DNA of 64,000 nt from Rhynchopus euleeides (lineage: Eukaryota; Euglenozoa; Diplonemea; Diplonemida; Diplonemidae), in NCBI GenBank assembly GCA_963210315.1, contig OY723237.1, forward strand, positions 496,001-560,000, read 5' to 3'. This document shows positions 62,365-64,000 of the stretch, piece by piece. Made by a program: the position numbers and the translations under genes. Below the pieces are notes generated by a model, which searched no databases, was not told where the DNA came from, and saw only the letters and a list, made by a program, of their open reading frames with translations. Numbering within the stretch: the first letter of the stretch is position 1; each line of letters opens with the position of its first letter.

Positions 62365-64000
62365 CTTTTGCACATAACACACCTGTGTGGTACGGGAAAT
62401 GCTACGAGGAACGCGATGGACTCGGGACTGCTGCTGGCCTCTCTTGCTATGGTTTACTTATGTTTCGTGCTCCACCTGCTCCACCTCATTCTGCACTTCA
62501 GATGATCCACTTCACGTGGGTTACGGGGTTTGGGACAACGATGATATGTTGTGTCCGACGACAAGGTAAGGTAAGCTCATCGAGGTACACCAAACCGGAG
62601 TTGTCAAATCAAAAAAGACACACCGCCCGAGAGGCAATTGGTGTGACACAACAGCGATGACACAACCACTCTGCCCGAGGGGGCGCGTTTTTAGCGACCG
62701 AGACCTCCTCTCCTGACTGAGGGACACACGATCTGACCGTCCGAGAGACGCAGCATTCTACCCTGCCCGAGGGGCACCCACTCTCCTGACCGAGAGACAC
62801 GCAGTCTTGCCCGAGGGGCACCTGGTTTCCTGACCGAGACAATATTCTGCCCGAGGGGCACTCACTCTCCCGACCGAGAGACACGCAGTTTTGCCCGAGG
62901 GGCACCTGTTCTCCTGACCGAGACAATATTCTGCCCGAGGGGCACCCACTCTCCCGACCGAGAGACGCAGCATCTCGCCCGAGGGGCACCTGTTCTCCTG
63001 ACCGAGACAAAAATTTTGCCCGAGGGGCACCTACTCTCCCGACCGAGAGACACGCAGTCTTGCCCGAGGGGCACCTGTTCTCCTGACCGAGACAATATTC
63101 TGCCCGAGGGGCATCCACTCTCCCGACCGAGAGACGCAGCATCTCGCCCGAGGGGCACCTGTTCTCCTGACCGAGACAATATTCTGCCCGAGGGGCACTC
63201 ACTCTCCCGACCGAGAGACACGCAGTTTTGCCCGAGGGGCACCCGTTATCCTGACCGAGACAAAACTATGCCCGAGGGGCACCCACTCTCCCGACCGAGA
63301 GACGCAGCATCTCGCCCGAGGGGCACCTGTTCTCCTGACCGAGACAAAAATTTTGCCCGAGGGGCACCCGCTCTCCCGACCGAGAGATACACAATCTTGC
63401 CCGAGGGGCACCAAATCCCGACCGAGAAGACGACCCTCACACCATGCTCGTGTCAGGTCTCAAGAGGGCCGAAGCCGCGGTTGAGGACAACAACACCCCC
63501 ACGCACTGGTTCTAATAAATGACGGCGAGGTGCACGGGGGGATCAGCACGAAGGAGGGGCGCAAAAAGATGGGGATGATGACGCCGTGGTGTTCAAGGTG
63601 GTCCTCCGCCGCTTATGAACGTGACAGCGGGACAGCGCTGCGCCCGTGGCCGCAGCGGATTGAGGACATTCCCATCAGCCATCGAGACTATCACCGCGCC
63701 TCGCCGAAAACCTGCTTCACGCTTGATCGCGCTCAAGGTTTCCAAACGCATACTTCAGCTGGAGGTTCCGTCACAGAGGCGCTGACAAAGGCGGGACCAA
63801 GAGCAACAGTCGGGTGCTGATAAATGGGTCGATACTGATGCAGCAAAGTGACGTCAGTGATATCCAACTCCTACTTTCCTGACCGAGACACGATCTTGCC
63901 GAGGAGCATCGGACCGAGACACCCACTTCTGCCTGAGGGGCACCTAGCCGAGACGCATTTTTCCTGCCCGAGGGGCATCTCGCCGAGACATTACCTGCCT
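62365..64000 (-). repeat. IR2 right arm, cut by the window edge
   Basis: This is the reverse complement of 5866-7501 and includes the mirrored composite minisatellite (about 62750-63430). The arm is still matching at 64000, so it continues outside the window. If the left-hand 50-bp array and the 3058-5300 region also recur there, the repeat exceeds 4 kb. Confidence 0.95.
62366..62616 (+). repeat. Module A, copy 3
   Basis: Opposite orientation to copies 1 and 2, at the inner end of the IR2 right arm. On this strand an open frame of about 77 codons reaches a GTAAG donor at 62566-62570. An alternative frame gives a short hydrophobic peptide (MDSGLLLASLAMVYLCFVLH). Neither has a recognised family. 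Confidence 0.85.

Noticed and set aside
1-64000. tRNA, rRNA or spliced-leader RNA genes
   Set aside because: I saw no cloverleaf with matching A and B boxes and no rRNA core motif by eye. A covariance search would be needed to exclude small RNAs.

Overview
The window looks like nuclear DNA of a protist, not a bacterium. Three long genes carry eukaryotic domains, two of them have GT-AG introns (160 and 187 bp) that restore the frame, and most of the rest is repeat-rich, gene-poor sequence with very long G/C homopolymer runs. A protein joining a CaMKK-like Ser/Thr kinase, a two-component receiver domain and a PP2C phosphatase fits an alga-like or alveolate protist. A chromerid such as Chromera would suit, but I cannot prove the species from sequence alone.

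Layout. Positions 1-20546 are bounded by a 487-bp inverted repeat (IR1) and hold no gene I can defend, only tandem arrays, SINE-like fragments and G/C-rich tracts. A second, 1,636-bp inverted repeat (IR2: 5866-7501 and 62365-64000) encloses about 54.9 kb holding every convincing gene. It runs off the right edge and interleaves with IR1. From 20547 to 33020 the DNA is a nest of dispersed repeats: a GC-rich hairpin present 14 times in the window, a 640-bp retroposon copy, and a foldback element (27834-33020) carrying an A-tailed SINE and a 1,190-bp TIR element with exact 5-bp target duplications. From 33021 to 38624 there is little except a 301-bp MITE.

The gene block is 38625-45790 on the minus strand. 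It holds a 230-aa membrane-anchored protein with a C-terminal LIR-like motif and a 1,488-aa coiled-coil, low-complexity protein. A solo foldback arm, GGACATGTCC-rich palindromic DNA and tandem repeats follow (48496-50420). Two copies of a TACCGTA-ended element come next (50501-51271 and 51363-53892). The second is split by a Crypton-like element carrying an intact 346-aa tyrosine recombinase on the plus strand (51755-52795), and the first copy shows the empty site. A second copy of the 640-bp retroposon (54523-55187) has a clear 13-bp target duplication.

The last gene (56791-60778, minus) encodes a 1,275-aa, probably myristoylated protein with kinase, receiver and PP2C domains in one chain. 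Its final exon completes the PP2C metal site. I see no operon-like functional link between the genes. The common theme is host signalling and structural genes embedded in a dense, recently active mobile-element landscape.
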